Shown here: one piece after another, positions 52,654 to 61,174 of the stretch
Layout: each line of letters opens with the position of its first letter
Position numbering within the stretch: the stretch's first letter is position 1
Source of the DNA: Limosilactobacillus reuteri subsp. reuteri
GTDB taxonomy: Bacteria; Bacillota; Bacilli; Lactobacillales; Lactobacillaceae
DNA: 64,000 bases
Assembly: GCF_000016825.1 (NCBI RefSeq)
Contig: NC_009513.1
Location: 955,001-1,019,000 of the forward strand
Direction: 5' to 3'
Position numbers and translations under genes: made by a program
Notes under the pieces: model-generated
The model's database searches: none
Told to the model about the DNA's origin: nothing
The model's input: the letters and a program-made list of their open reading frames with translations, nothing else

Positions 52654-54390
52654 ATGACGACTAATGAAGAAGAAATCAAGAAGTCAGCACGTTTGCGCAA
52701 GATTATGCAAGTGATGCGAAAATATCATTTTGTTAGCAATTTTTACCATCAAACTAATCCACAAGCTATTTGTCAGGCACTGCAAGAACTGGGACCTACC
52801 TTTATTAAACTTGGCCAAATATTATCAACCCGTCCAGACCTTGTCTCCCCAGCGTACATTAAAGAACTACGCCACTTACAAGATCAAGTTAAAGCTGATA
52901 GTTTTGCGACTGTAGAGCAAACTTTTGAAGAAGAAACCGGGAAGAAAATTAATGAGGAATTTGCTAGCTTTGCGGAAAAACCATTTGCTTCTGCGTCGAT
53001 TGGGCAAGTTCACCATGCAACGCTTAAGGATGGGACACCAGTTGTTGTCAAAGTTCAACATCCAGAAGTCGGTAAGCTTGTTAATACTGACTTAGCCTTG
53101 TTAAGGAAAGCGGTGGTCTTATTTAAATATGTTCCGCAAGACATTGCAGTAGTTGATTTGGATAAAGTAATTGATGAACTCAGTACTTCATTATTAAGTG
53201 AGGTCAATACTCTTGAAGAAGCAAAAAATGGGGAAGAATTTTATACATTAAATAACGGTGACGGACCAATCTTAGTCCCTAAAGTATATATGAAGTATTG
53301 TGCTCCTAAGATTCTTGTTAATGAAGCGATGGAAGGAAAAAGCATTCGGTATCGGTTTAAGCAGCCGAATGATAATGATCAAGAGGCAATGACCGTTAAT
53401 CATGAAATTGCTACTACGCTCGTTAATAACTTTTTAAAACAAGTTTTTGTTGATCATTACTTTCATGCAGACCCGCATCCAGGAAATATATTAATTCACG
53501 AATTACGTCCGGATGAGTCAGCAAAGCAATACGCAACGACCAAACACCATGAAAAGACCATTTATAATACAACCATTAGTTATGATCAGCAGGAGGCATT
53601 ACCAAATTACCGGATCATCTACCTTGATTTTGGAATGATGGGAAGGTTAAGTCCAGCGATGGCAAATAGTATTGCGAACATCGTGATTACTATCAACACA
53701 AAGGATACGCGAAAAATTGGAAAAGCAGTTTTAAATGTTTGTAATCGAACTGGGGAAGTTGACGAAAATGCATTTTATAAAGAACTTGGTGCCTTTATTC
53801 AACCCTATTTTTCAACTGGCCTTGGCAATATTGATTTCGTGAAAATGCTGTACCAAATTGTTCAATTATGTAAGAAGAACCACCTTCAAATGCGGGGAGA
53901 GGTAACGATGCTAATTAAGGCATTTGGAACCCTTGAAAGCTCGGTTGCTAAACTTGATCCTGAAATATCAATGCTTGAGGTTGCCCAATCGTTTGGCCGG
54001 CGTTATTTAAAACGAAACTTTAATTGGCGTTCTGCCCTTGATAATAACCTAGTCAATTTTTTCCTTACTAGTAAAGCAATAGGGAAGATGCCGGAAAAAA
54101 TTAATGAGTTAATTGATACATTTGTCAGTGGGGATGCAAAGGTTGACTTACAGTATAAAAATGAGCAACGAGTGCTAAAGCAGATAGAACGGTTAATGAA
54201 CCGTTTTATGATTGCAATTATTTTAGCAGCAGTCATCTTAGGATCATCATTATTAGTCCAGGGAACACCAGCTGATTCGCATATCTATCGTTTAGGAGTA
54301 TCCGGCTATATTATTGCAATCATAATTATTATTCTTTTAGTTGTTACAGAGATTATCCATCGATGGCGAAATTGGCGAAGGAAACGATGA
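52654..54390 (+). CDS. AarF/ABC1/UbiB family atypical kinase
   Basis: 578-residue protein kinase-like ATPase. The N-terminal KxGQ motif (FIKLGQILSTRPDL, about 46-60), QEELRHLQDQV, ASIGQVHHATLKDG (Ala-rich P-loop), catalytic HADPHPGNILI (about 271) and DFGMMGRL (about 325) are present; two membrane helices end the protein (about 520-560). UbiB proteins support quinone biosynthesis or lipid transport. RBS GTAGGAGAAG. A YdcF gene follows after three bases. Confidence 0.92.
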   Translation: MTTNEEEIKKSARLRKIMQVMRKYHFVSNFYHQTNPQAICQALQELGPTFIKLGQILSTRPDLVSPAYIKELRHLQDQVKADSFATVEQTFEEETGKKINEEFASFAEKPFASASIGQVHHATLKDGTPVVVKVQHPEVGKLVNTDLALLRKAVVLFKYVPQDIAVVDLDKVIDELSTSLLSEVNTLEEAKNGEEFYTLNNGDGPILVPKVYMKYCAPKILVNEAMEGKSIRYRFKQPNDNDQEAMTVNHEIATTLVNNFLKQVFVDHYFHADPHPGNILIHELRPDESAKQYATTKHHEKTIYNTTISYDQQEALPNYRIIYLDFGMMGRLSPAMANSIANIVITINTKDTRKIGKAVLNVCNRTGEVDENAFYKELGAFIQPYFSTGLGNIDFVKMLYQIVQLCKKNHLQMRGEVTMLIKAFGTLESSVAKLDPEISMLEVAQSFGRRYLKRNFNWRSALDNNLVNFFLTSKAIGKMPEKINELIDTFVSGDAKVDLQYKNEQRVLKQIERLMNRFMIAIILAAVILGSSLLVQGTPADSHIYRLGVSGYIIAIIIIILLVVTEIIHRWRNWRRKR

Positions 54391-54393
54391 TTA

Positions 54394-55209
54394 ATGATAT
54401 ATTTAAACTTAGTTAATGAATTAATATGTGCGTTATGCTGGGGGATCACGATTAGGCTTATTTTGATCCGCCATTTAAATAGTGAAACCAAGGTGGCTAG
54501 ATTCAATACATTTGCGTTTGTTTTGATGGTGGTCAACTTGGTAGTAGTACTGCCTATTTTTGCTTTTTTGCTTAAAAATTTATCTATCCAATCAGTAAGT
54601 TGGCTAAGTTCATTAGTAGTAGCGACTATTGACGCTTTAAGTACGTTTAACTTAATTTTATTTTGTATTTTCAGTTGTTGTACCCGCCTGCAAAAATGTC
54701 CTACTACTGTTCAGGACTTTCTGGTTTTAGGGGCAGCTGTTAAACATGGCCAAGTCCCGCCAGTTTTAGCTACTCGCCTTGATAAAGCCATCAATTGTTG
54801 GAAAACTCATCAATCTGCAAAAATTATTGTTTCAGGGGGAATAGTACAGAAAGCAAAAGAATCTGAAGCAGAAGTCATGGCTGCTTACTTAATTGCTCAT
54901 GGAATCCCAGCAAGAAAAATAATTTGCGAGACCCAGGCACTCAATACATGGCAAAATTTGACCTTTGCTAGGCAACTTATTAAGCCACAAGAGACGATTG
55001 TAGTAGTAACTAGTGATTTTCATGTTCTTCGTGCGAGAGCTTATGCAAGGAAGATGGGGTTAAACTGGTCATTCATTAGTAGCAAGACGCCTTGGCGATA
55101 CTGTCCATTAACTTTTATTCGGGACTATCTCGGGATTATCCGTGACCATTGGTGGGTATTTTGCGGGAGCACGCTTCTTTTACTTTTAGTTGAATTTATT
55201 TTGAAATGA
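54394..55209 (+). CDS. YdcF/SanA family membrane protein (DUF218)
   Basis: 271 residues: four N-terminal hydrophobic segments (about 5-25, 30-55, 60-90), a DUF218 domain (about 105-230; DFLVLGAAVKHGQVPPVLATRLDKAINCW, KIIVSGG, SEAEVMAAYLIAHGIP, VVVTSDFHVLRARAYARKMG) and a C-terminal helix (about 250-270). E. coli relatives ElyC and SanA affect envelope biogenesis. Coupled to the AarF kinase, three bases downstream. Confidence 0.88.
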   Translation: MIYLNLVNELICALCWGITIRLILIRHLNSETKVARFNTFAFVLMVVNLVVVLPIFAFLLKNLSIQSVSWLSSLVVATIDALSTFNLILFCIFSCCTRLQKCPTTVQDFLVLGAAVKHGQVPPVLATRLDKAINCWKTHQSAKIIVSGGIVQKAKESEAEVMAAYLIAHGIPARKIICETQALNTWQNLTFARQLIKPQETIVVVTSDFHVLRARAYARKMGLNWSFISSKTPWRYCPLTFIRDYLGIIRDHWWVFCGSTLLLLLVEFILK

Positions 55210-55257
55210 AATATGAGCGAGACAGAAGGGGAAAACAACCTTCTCTCGCTCATATTC
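55209..55257. terminator. Hairpin between ydcF and VOC genes
   Basis: AATATGAGCGAGA-x-AGAAGG pairs with CCTTCT-CTCGCTCATATT around a short A-rich loop. The left arm shares GAGCGAGACAGAAG with the ends of the 151-bp repeats. Confidence 0.8.
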
Positions 55258-55260
55258 ACT

Positions 55261-55653
55261 TTATTTATTCTTATATACTGCAATTTCAATCAGATTATTA
55301 TCTGGATCATAAACGTAAAGCGAGGTCATTTCGCCTTCTGCCCCTTGTTTGACAATTGGTCCAGCAATTATATCAATATAATAACTATTAAGATGGTGAA
55401 CAATATCGTCAATACTGTCTCCGGCAACTAAACATAAGTCAGCAGAACCAATTGTCGGATTAGCTGCCTTTAGCGTAGTTGGTCGGTCAATTTTTTGTAA
55501 ACGGATTAACTGATGCCCACACCGCATTGTAATTAAGTCATCATTACTTTGTTCTTTAATTACCGGCATATCAAATACTTCGTGATAAAAGCGCATTGAT
55601 TGCTCTAAATCAGTTACAGTTAAAACAACGTGATCAATTCGTCGCATTTTCAT
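55261..55653 (-). CDS. VOC-family (glyoxalase/bleomycin resistance fold) protein
   Basis: 130-residue two-beta-alpha-beta-beta-beta-module protein: IDHVVLTVTDLEQSMRFYHEVFDMPV with metal His at the N-terminus, CGHQLIRLQK, DLCLVAGDSIDDIVHHL and SLYVYDPDNNLIEI with metal Glu at the end. Could be a glyoxalase-like or ring-cleaving enzyme; reaction not known. Upstream it is divergent from the fluC pair. Confidence 0.88.
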   Translation of the reverse strand: MKMRRIDHVVLTVTDLEQSMRFYHEVFDMPVIKEQSNDDLITMRCGHQLIRLQKIDRPTTLKAANPTIGSADLCLVAGDSIDDIVHHLNSYYIDIIAGPIVKQGAEGEMTSLYVYDPDNNLIEIAVYKNK

Positions 55654-55760
55654 TGTCTAAGTCTCCTTTAAATTTTTAAATCAATATCATTATACAAGTT
55701 TCTAAATTGAAATAGCAAAAGTTGTATAATGAAATGATTGCAGATCTAAGGAGACTTTTT

Positions 55761-56138
55761 ATGAATATAAAAACAATAATGAGCGTCGCGATTGGCGGCT
55801 TTCTCGGTGGAATTACCCGTTATGAACTTAGTGTCCTATTAGGCGACGACGGGATTTTATATGCTAACCTTATTGGCTCATTTTTGCTAGCATTTATAAC
55901 TTATTATTTTATTGAGCGGGGACTATTAGCAGCATGGCTAAATGCCGGGATAGGAACTGGCTTTATTGGCGCTTTTACGACATTTTCAAGTTTAGCCACA
56001 ACTATTGTTAAGCTTGAGAGCCAAGGTGTGCTTGCCAGCATCGGTTATTTTCTTGTGAGCTCTCTTGGCGGCTTGGCTTTGGCACTGCTCGGTTTTATGC
56101 TGGCACGAAAATACGGAGGTCCGCGGAAGAATGATTAA
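55761..56138 (+). CDS. crcB: Fluoride channel FluC/CrcB subunit 1
   Basis: 125-residue four-helix membrane protein exporting fluoride. Family signatures: GGFLGGITRYELS near the N-terminus, YANLIGSFLLAFI, and GFIGAFTTFSSLATT (the Phe/Thr track and central Na site). ATG at 55761 follows AAGGAGAC. Paired with crcB2; such two-gene sets are expected to assemble as heterodimers. No crcB fluoride riboswitch was recognised upstream. Confidence 0.92.
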   Translation: MNIKTIMSVAIGGFLGGITRYELSVLLGDDGILYANLIGSFLLAFITYYFIERGLLAAWLNAGIGTGFIGAFTTFSSLATTIVKLESQGVLASIGYFLVSSLGGLALALLGFMLARKYGGPRKND

Positions 56139-56469
56139 TGTAGGTCTTGGAGCAGCAATTGGGGCTGTGATCCGTTATGTTATTACAAGCTGGTGGAAAA
56201 AGTTAAGAATTGATTGGCCCCTAGCAACTCTATTTATTAATATCACCGGTAGTTTTTTATTAGGCATTCTTACCAACAATTTTGCTAGTAATTCATCGAT
56301 CATGCTATTATTTGGGATTGGCTTATTAGGAGGTTATACTACTTTTTCGACTTTCAATGTTGAGCTAATTTCAATGATGGATGAAAAGCGATGGGGAATG
56401 TTCGCTCTTTATTTCGGCTTAAGTTATCTTGGTGGAGTTATTGCCGCGATCTGTGGAATGATGATATGA
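56131..56469 (+). CDS. crcB2: Fluoride channel FluC/CrcB subunit 2
   Basis: 112-residue FluC homologue with the same signatures (GAAIGAVIRYVIT, LFINITGSFLLGIL, LLGGYTTFSTFNVE). Overlaps subunit 1 by eight bases, RBS GGAGG inside that gene. A UvrA-like gene follows after 15 bases and is probably on the same transcript. Confidence 0.92.
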   Translation: MINVGLGAAIGAVIRYVITSWWKKLRIDWPLATLFINITGSFLLGILTNNFASNSSIMLLFGIGLLGGYTTFSTFNVELISMMDEKRWGMFALYFGLSYLGGVIAAICGMMI

Positions 56470-56484
56470 AAGGAGTAAAAGATA

Positions 56485-58998
56485 GTGACAGAAACCATAC
56501 TACCAACACAAATTGAAGTAAAAGGTGGAAGAGTCCACAACCTTAAGAACATTGATATCAATATCCCGCTACATAAATTTGTCGCAATTTCGGGATTATC
56601 TGGTTCTGGGAAAAGCTCATTAGCAATGGGAATTTTATATGAAGAGGGATCTCGTCGGTACTTAGAAGCGCTTTCTACTTACACACGACGGCGGATAAAG
56701 TTAGGCGCTCAAGCCGATGTTACAAGTGTTAAACATATTCCTTCAGCACTAGCATTGAAGCAACGTCCCGCAATTCCGTCTGAACGAGCAACTGTTGGAA
56801 CAATGAGTGAGATGTTGAATGTAATTAGGCTGATCTTTTCGCGGCTTGGCGAACCGGTCTGTCCAAATGGGCATCGTTTAAAACCAAGTCTTGAAATTGC
56901 AGAGGTAATGAGTAAGAGCGGCGATGAGATGGGACAATTAACCTGTCCTAGTTGCGGCACAAAGTTTTATGCCTATGGAGCAGAAGACTTTGCATTCAAT
57001 TCTGACGGAGCCTGCTTACGATGTCATGGAACAGGAAAAGTTCGTGAACTGGATGAAAGTAAACTTATTGGGGATGAAAATCTTAGTTTAGCTGATGGGG
57101 CAGTTGCTTCATGGCATTTGCCCGGACGAAACTTTATGCCGAGTGTTGCTGAACAGGCAGGTGTTCGGATCCATGTTCCATATAAAGATTTAACCCCTAA
57201 AGAAAAAGATTTTGTTTTAAATGGTCCCCAAAAGAAGTTTAAGATGGACTTCCGCTCTGGAACAGGCCGCGTTTTTCATGACTTTAATGCTTTATACGAG
57301 AATGCTCATGAAGCGGTATTAGCATCTGCCAAAAGCAGTAAGAGCGAGCGGGCACAAAAACGAATTAGCGAATTTTTCCATTATTCAACGTGCCCAGTTT
57401 GCCATGGGACACGATTAAAGCCAGAATTATTAAAACAATTAGCTGGTGGTTTAAATATTGCACAAGTTAGTGACCTTACGCTTGGAGAGTTGAGCAAGTG
57501 GAAGCATGATGTATTAGCTGCTCTTCCTTCAGATATGAAAAAGATGGCGACCTCATTGTTTAAGGAATTTGATGATAATTTACGACCATTACTGGAATTA
57601 GGCCTTGATTATTTAACTTTATCGCGAAATGGGAATACGTTATCGACAGGTGAACTACAACGTATTCAGCTTGCAAGAACTCTTCGAACCCAAACAACTG
57701 GTGTCTTATATATTCTAGATGAACCTTCCATCGGCTTACATCCTGACAATATTACGGGTCTCTTAAATGTATTTAAAGAATTAGTGGCCCAAGGTAATTC
57801 ATTAGTAGTTGTTGATCACAATGTTGATATTATCAAAGAAGCAGATTGGATTATTGAAATCGGCCCGGGTTCTGGAGAAAAAGGTGGAGAAATTCTTACG
57901 GAGGGAACACCATCGCAAATCGCTGACAACCCTCGGTCTAAGATTGGTCCTTATTTAAATTGGACAGCAGTATTAAAAAGTCGCCCCATAGCAAACGAAC
58001 CAGCTAGTCAGGAGATCACCTTTGAAGTAAAAGATTATTACAACCTTAAAGACGTCCAGGGAGAGATTCCAGTTAATCGGCTGACTGCTATCACTGGTTT
58101 TTCGGGTGCTGGTAAAACTAGTCTAATCCTTGATAGTTTAGTTCCCGCTATTCATGCTCAAGCAAGTGGGACTAAATTACCTTCACAAGTTAGCAAATTA
58201 TTAAGTCCGTTAAAGGAAGTAGTGAGTGTTGATGCAGCGCCAATCGGTAAAACTAACCGGTCAACAGTCGCAACTTATACCAGTATTATGGATAATCTGC
58301 GGAAGTTATTTGCAGCCCAGCCCTTAGCCAAAGAGGAACACTATACACCTTCTTACTTTTCTTATAATAATAAGCAGGGAGCATGTCCAACGTGTGGGGG
58401 CGCGGGGGTCGTAACTCTTGATATTCAATTCTTGCCAGATATGCAACAGACTTGTCCAACATGTGGGGGAAGTCGATACAATAAAGAAGTTCAAAAAGTT
58501 AAGTGGCAGGGATATTCAATTGTTGATCTCTTAAAATTAGATGTTCGGGCAGCGATGAGTGTATTTAAGGAAGTGCCGAAAGTTGCTCGTGAACTTCAAT
58601 TATTAGATGAGGTGGGCTTAGGGTACCTGCACTTAGGCGAAAGTACGCCTAGTCTTTCTGGTGGTGAGGCGCAACGCTTAAAACTTGTTAAACACCTTAA
58701 TCATAATCAAAGCGAAACGTTATTTGTATTTGATGAACCGACAATTGGCTTGCATCCCCTTGATGTTAAAACCCTTTTAGCAGTAATGCAGCAATTACTT
58801 GATCGGGGAGCGACAATTATTACTATTACTCATGACCTAAATTTGATTATTAACGCAGATTATATGCTTGATATGGGTCCGCGTGGTGGCAGTAGTGGTG
58901 GAAAAATTGTGGCTCAGGGAAATCCGTTAGCCCTTATTCAAAAACCAGAAAGTTTAACCAGCAAGTATTTGGCAGAATATTGGTCAAGATTTAATTAA
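56485..58998 (+). CDS. UvrA-like ABC ATPase (short paralogue)
   Basis: 837-residue excinuclease-A family protein, shorter than true UvrA (about 940). Two ABC ATPase halves: Walker A SGLSGSGKSSLAMG (about 35) and TGFSGAGKTSLILD (about 535), signatures SLSGGEAQRLKLVKH and STGELQRIQLART, with Walker B ILDEPSIGLHP and VFDEPTIGLHP. Zinc modules CPNGH...CPSCGTKF...CLRCHGTGK and CPTCGGAGV...CPTCGGSRY are kept. Such paralogues (UvrA2-like) are linked to drug self-resistance or repair; the specific role is unknown. GTG start after AAAGGAG. Confidence 0.9.
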   Translation: MTETILPTQIEVKGGRVHNLKNIDINIPLHKFVAISGLSGSGKSSLAMGILYEEGSRRYLEALSTYTRRRIKLGAQADVTSVKHIPSALALKQRPAIPSERATVGTMSEMLNVIRLIFSRLGEPVCPNGHRLKPSLEIAEVMSKSGDEMGQLTCPSCGTKFYAYGAEDFAFNSDGACLRCHGTGKVRELDESKLIGDENLSLADGAVASWHLPGRNFMPSVAEQAGVRIHVPYKDLTPKEKDFVLNGPQKKFKMDFRSGTGRVFHDFNALYENAHEAVLASAKSSKSERAQKRISEFFHYSTCPVCHGTRLKPELLKQLAGGLNIAQVSDLTLGELSKWKHDVLAALPSDMKKMATSLFKEFDDNLRPLLELGLDYLTLSRNGNTLSTGELQRIQLARTLRTQTTGVLYILDEPSIGLHPDNITGLLNVFKELVAQGNSLVVVDHNVDIIKEADWIIEIGPGSGEKGGEILTEGTPSQIADNPRSKIGPYLNWTAVLKSRPIANEPASQEITFEVKDYYNLKDVQGEIPVNRLTAITGFSGAGKTSLILDSLVPAIHAQASGTKLPSQVSKLLSPLKEVVSVDAAPIGKTNRSTVATYTSIMDNLRKLFAAQPLAKEEHYTPSYFSYNNKQGACPTCGGAGVVTLDIQFLPDMQQTCPTCGGSRYNKEVQKVKWQGYSIVDLLKLDVRAAMSVFKEVPKVARELQLLDEVGLGYLHLGESTPSLSGGEAQRLKLVKHLNHNQSETLFVFDEPTIGLHPLDVKTLLAVMQQLLDRGATIITITHDLNLIINADYMLDMGPRGGSSGGKIVAQGNPLALIQKPESLTSKYLAEYWSRFN

Positions 58999-59002
58999 AG
59001 GT

Positions 59003-59050
59003 AAAGGCTCCAAACATTCGGATTTCCCGGACGTTTGAAGCCTTGTTTTT
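59003..59050 (+). terminator. Terminator after the UvrA-like gene
   Basis: AAGGCTCCAAAC pairs with GTTTGAAGCCTT (one mismatch) around TTCGG...CCGGA, followed by GTTTTT. Confidence 0.9.
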
Positions 59051-59061
59051 AATCAAGTTAA

Positions 59062-59754
59062 TTATTTTGTTGCTGCTTTTTCTTCATGGTTTTGCCAGAT
59101 TTTGCGAACGAGTAAATAACAGCCAATTAGAATTAAAATAGCGATTGCGACACCGATCAGTCGTCTAATATTACCCTTGAAAATAGCATCCCCACCAAAG
59201 GCATAGAGAAATGAAGTCGGAGCCATGCCCACGGTTACCATCGCCAAGTAGTGTTTCCGACTAACATTTAAGCGGGCACCAGCGTAGTTTACAAGTACAC
59301 TAGGGATAACCGGAATCATAAAACCGATGGTAAGTGCAATTAACGGATGCTTTTGTTGCAAGAGGTAATGAAGGATTTTGTTTTTCTTTACCCGTTTGGA
59401 GAGGTTGATTTTACGAATTATACTCATTACAGTAGAATTTCCTAAAATATTTCCAACCCAATTAATCAGAAAACCAACAACTGGCCCATAACATAACCCA
59501 GCAAAGATACAAACAACGGAATTAGACATTCCCGGAATCGCATTTAGGATACCGATTAAAGCTATAAGAAGAAAGATGTCTGTAAACCCATGACTTCTAA
59601 TCATATGGAGAAGTTTAGCCTTATTATGAGCATTAAAATCTAGCAACAGATTAATTTCTGGCTTATATGTTCGATAAATGAAGTAGAGAACGATGACAGC
59701 AAGGATAATGGCGCCAACGATCAGCCACGTTTTATTTAATTTACGCTCTTTCAT
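59062..59754 (-). CDS. TVP38/TMEM64 family membrane protein
   Basis: 230-residue VTT-domain (DedA-related) membrane protein with about six helices and the conserved GFTDIFLLIALIGILNAIPGMSNSVVCIFAGLCYGPVVG region and PVIPSVLVNYAGARLNVSRKHYL. These proteins act as lipid scramblases or flippase-like transporters. It begins two bases after the end of the DUF2075 gene, with a GGAGG RBS inside that gene, so the two are coupled. Confidence 0.87.
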   Translation of the reverse strand: MKERKLNKTWLIVGAIILAVIVLYFIYRTYKPEINLLLDFNAHNKAKLLHMIRSHGFTDIFLLIALIGILNAIPGMSNSVVCIFAGLCYGPVVGFLINWVGNILGNSTVMSIIRKINLSKRVKKNKILHYLLQQKHPLIALTIGFMIPVIPSVLVNYAGARLNVSRKHYLAMVTVGMAPTSFLYAFGGDAIFKGNIRRLIGVAIAILILIGCYLLVRKIWQNHEEKAATK

Positions 59755-59756
59755 AA

Positions 59757-61007
59757 TTATTTTTCCTCCTTTGGTAGCGTAAACCCAGCCTTTTTAAAAA
59801 GGGAGGTAAGAGAATGTCGTAAAAGCGGATCATGAGCGTAAAGATAAGTTCCATATACACCACGCTTGAATAAAACGTTCAAAGAATTCATAATCATTCT
59901 TTTTTCTAAACTCTTAATTTCAGCTGGATCAGTTAGGTCAGCACGTTTTTTGAATGCTTCAACATCTGTATAACGATCTAAATTTACTTGAAGTTGGTTT
60001 GTTTGAGGCGTTTGGCTAATTGGCGGACCGATAATAATGCCGGTGTAATTTAAGTCAAACCCTTGGCAGGTATAGATTGAGCCAACTTCATCAATGGTTT
60101 GAGGCAATTCTGCCCAAGGGGTAACTGTATAGTTATATTGATCCCAGGGCATTTTAAATCTGCCTTCCTCAATGTAGTGTTTACCACCATCGAGTGTTGA
60201 TGGATATCCAGATGTTGAAAGAATGCGGGAAAGTCCTACTTCTTTATTACGTTGAACAATTGCTTTCCTCATTTCCTCAGCATCACTGTAAATGCGAAAA
60301 TCATAATGATCACGGGCGGATGCTGGTAACGCGGTTAATTTATAGTTAGTAAATTCATTAAACCACTTAACTAAGTCATCGCTCGCATTCATGCGAAACA
60401 TGTGGGTCAAATGGTAATCTTTATGGGGATATTGGTTCGTAATTGCCTGAAGTCGTTCAGGGGTCCAGAGACTTTTCATCCGTAAAACTTGGTATTGATC
60501 AAAGACAATTATGACAACTTTAGCGCGTTTAATGATCTCGACAAGCTGATTATCATGGTAAAAATTATTATAATGATCGGGTTTGGATAATAAAAGATGA
60601 GCTTCATCGATAACAGCAACATCAATGGTTTGCTGTTGCTTATCCAATTGATTAATTAATGAGGTTGGCCGCGCAAAGTCCTTTTTATATAACTCTTTTA
60701 TTGGTCCGGCAATCTCTTTATAGACTTTCAGAATTTCTGGATGGTTAACAAGAAAATAATTATTAGTATGATAAAGAACGGAATTTTGTTGTGTCCGCGC
60801 TTCTTTTTGAATGCGAACGAATAATTGTGATAAGATTACGCTTTTTCCGGTACCTGCATCCCCGTAGACTGTATATATCGCAGGATGATTTTGTGTTAGA
60901 TGGTGTTTAGTAAATGAAATAATGTCATTGACGAGTTGTTCTTGCTCTGTCGTTAATTTTTTAAATGGTGAAATTTTGTTAGTTGCAGCGTTGTCTATAT
61001 TTTTCAT
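59757..61007 (-). CDS. DUF2075 ATPase
   Basis: 416-residue P-loop protein of the DUF2075 family, related to SF1 helicases and Schlafen-type AAA proteins. Walker A VYGDAGTGKSVILS (about 46-58), Walker B VAVIDEAHLLL (about 130), sensor-like IIVFDQYQVLR, HMFRMNASDDLVKWFN and a late EVGSIYTCQGFDLNYTGIIIG motif like SF1 motif V/VI. Usually fused to a GIY-YIG nuclease; no nuclease domain is visible here. Cytosolic; nucleic-acid role likely but unproven. Confidence 0.82.
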   Translation of the reverse strand: MKNIDNAATNKISPFKKLTTEQEQLVNDIISFTKHHLTQNHPAIYTVYGDAGTGKSVILSQLFVRIQKEARTQQNSVLYHTNNYFLVNHPEILKVYKEIAGPIKELYKKDFARPTSLINQLDKQQQTIDVAVIDEAHLLLSKPDHYNNFYHDNQLVEIIKRAKVVIIVFDQYQVLRMKSLWTPERLQAITNQYPHKDYHLTHMFRMNASDDLVKWFNEFTNYKLTALPASARDHYDFRIYSDAEEMRKAIVQRNKEVGLSRILSTSGYPSTLDGGKHYIEEGRFKMPWDQYNYTVTPWAELPQTIDEVGSIYTCQGFDLNYTGIIIGPPISQTPQTNQLQVNLDRYTDVEAFKKRADLTDPAEIKSLEKRMIMNSLNVLFKRGVYGTYLYAHDPLLRHSLTSLFKKAGFTLPKEEK

Positions 61008-61076
61008 AACTATTTCCTTTTTAACGAATTACTCTATTTAATGGTATCGAAATGCATGAATTTCGTCAATTTGAAC

Positions 61077-61095
61077 TTGAGAGTAATTTACTCAA
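61077..61095. promoter_or_regulatory. Inverted repeat overlapping the dxs -35
   Basis: TTGAGAGTAATTTACTCAA, arms TTGA-GTAA and TTACTCAA with a two-base insertion, overlaps the candidate -35 (61087-61092). Possible repressor site. Confidence 0.4.
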
Positions 61096-61116
61096 TGCTT
61101 TAGAAAGTGTTAGAAT
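61087..61116 (+). promoter_or_regulatory. Possible promoter of dxs
   Basis: TTTACT (61087-61092), 18-base spacer, TAGAAT (61111-61116), about 58 bases before the start codon. Confidence 0.4.
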
Positions 61117-61174
61117 AATAAGAGCAATAAGTATTACTAATTATTAAATGTAAAATCAAGAAGGAGTGGAATAG

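Noticed and set aside
55654-55760. Possible fluoride riboswitch before crcB
   Set aside because: The interval is short and no crcB-motif pseudoknot could be recognised by eye; a covariance-model search would be decisive.
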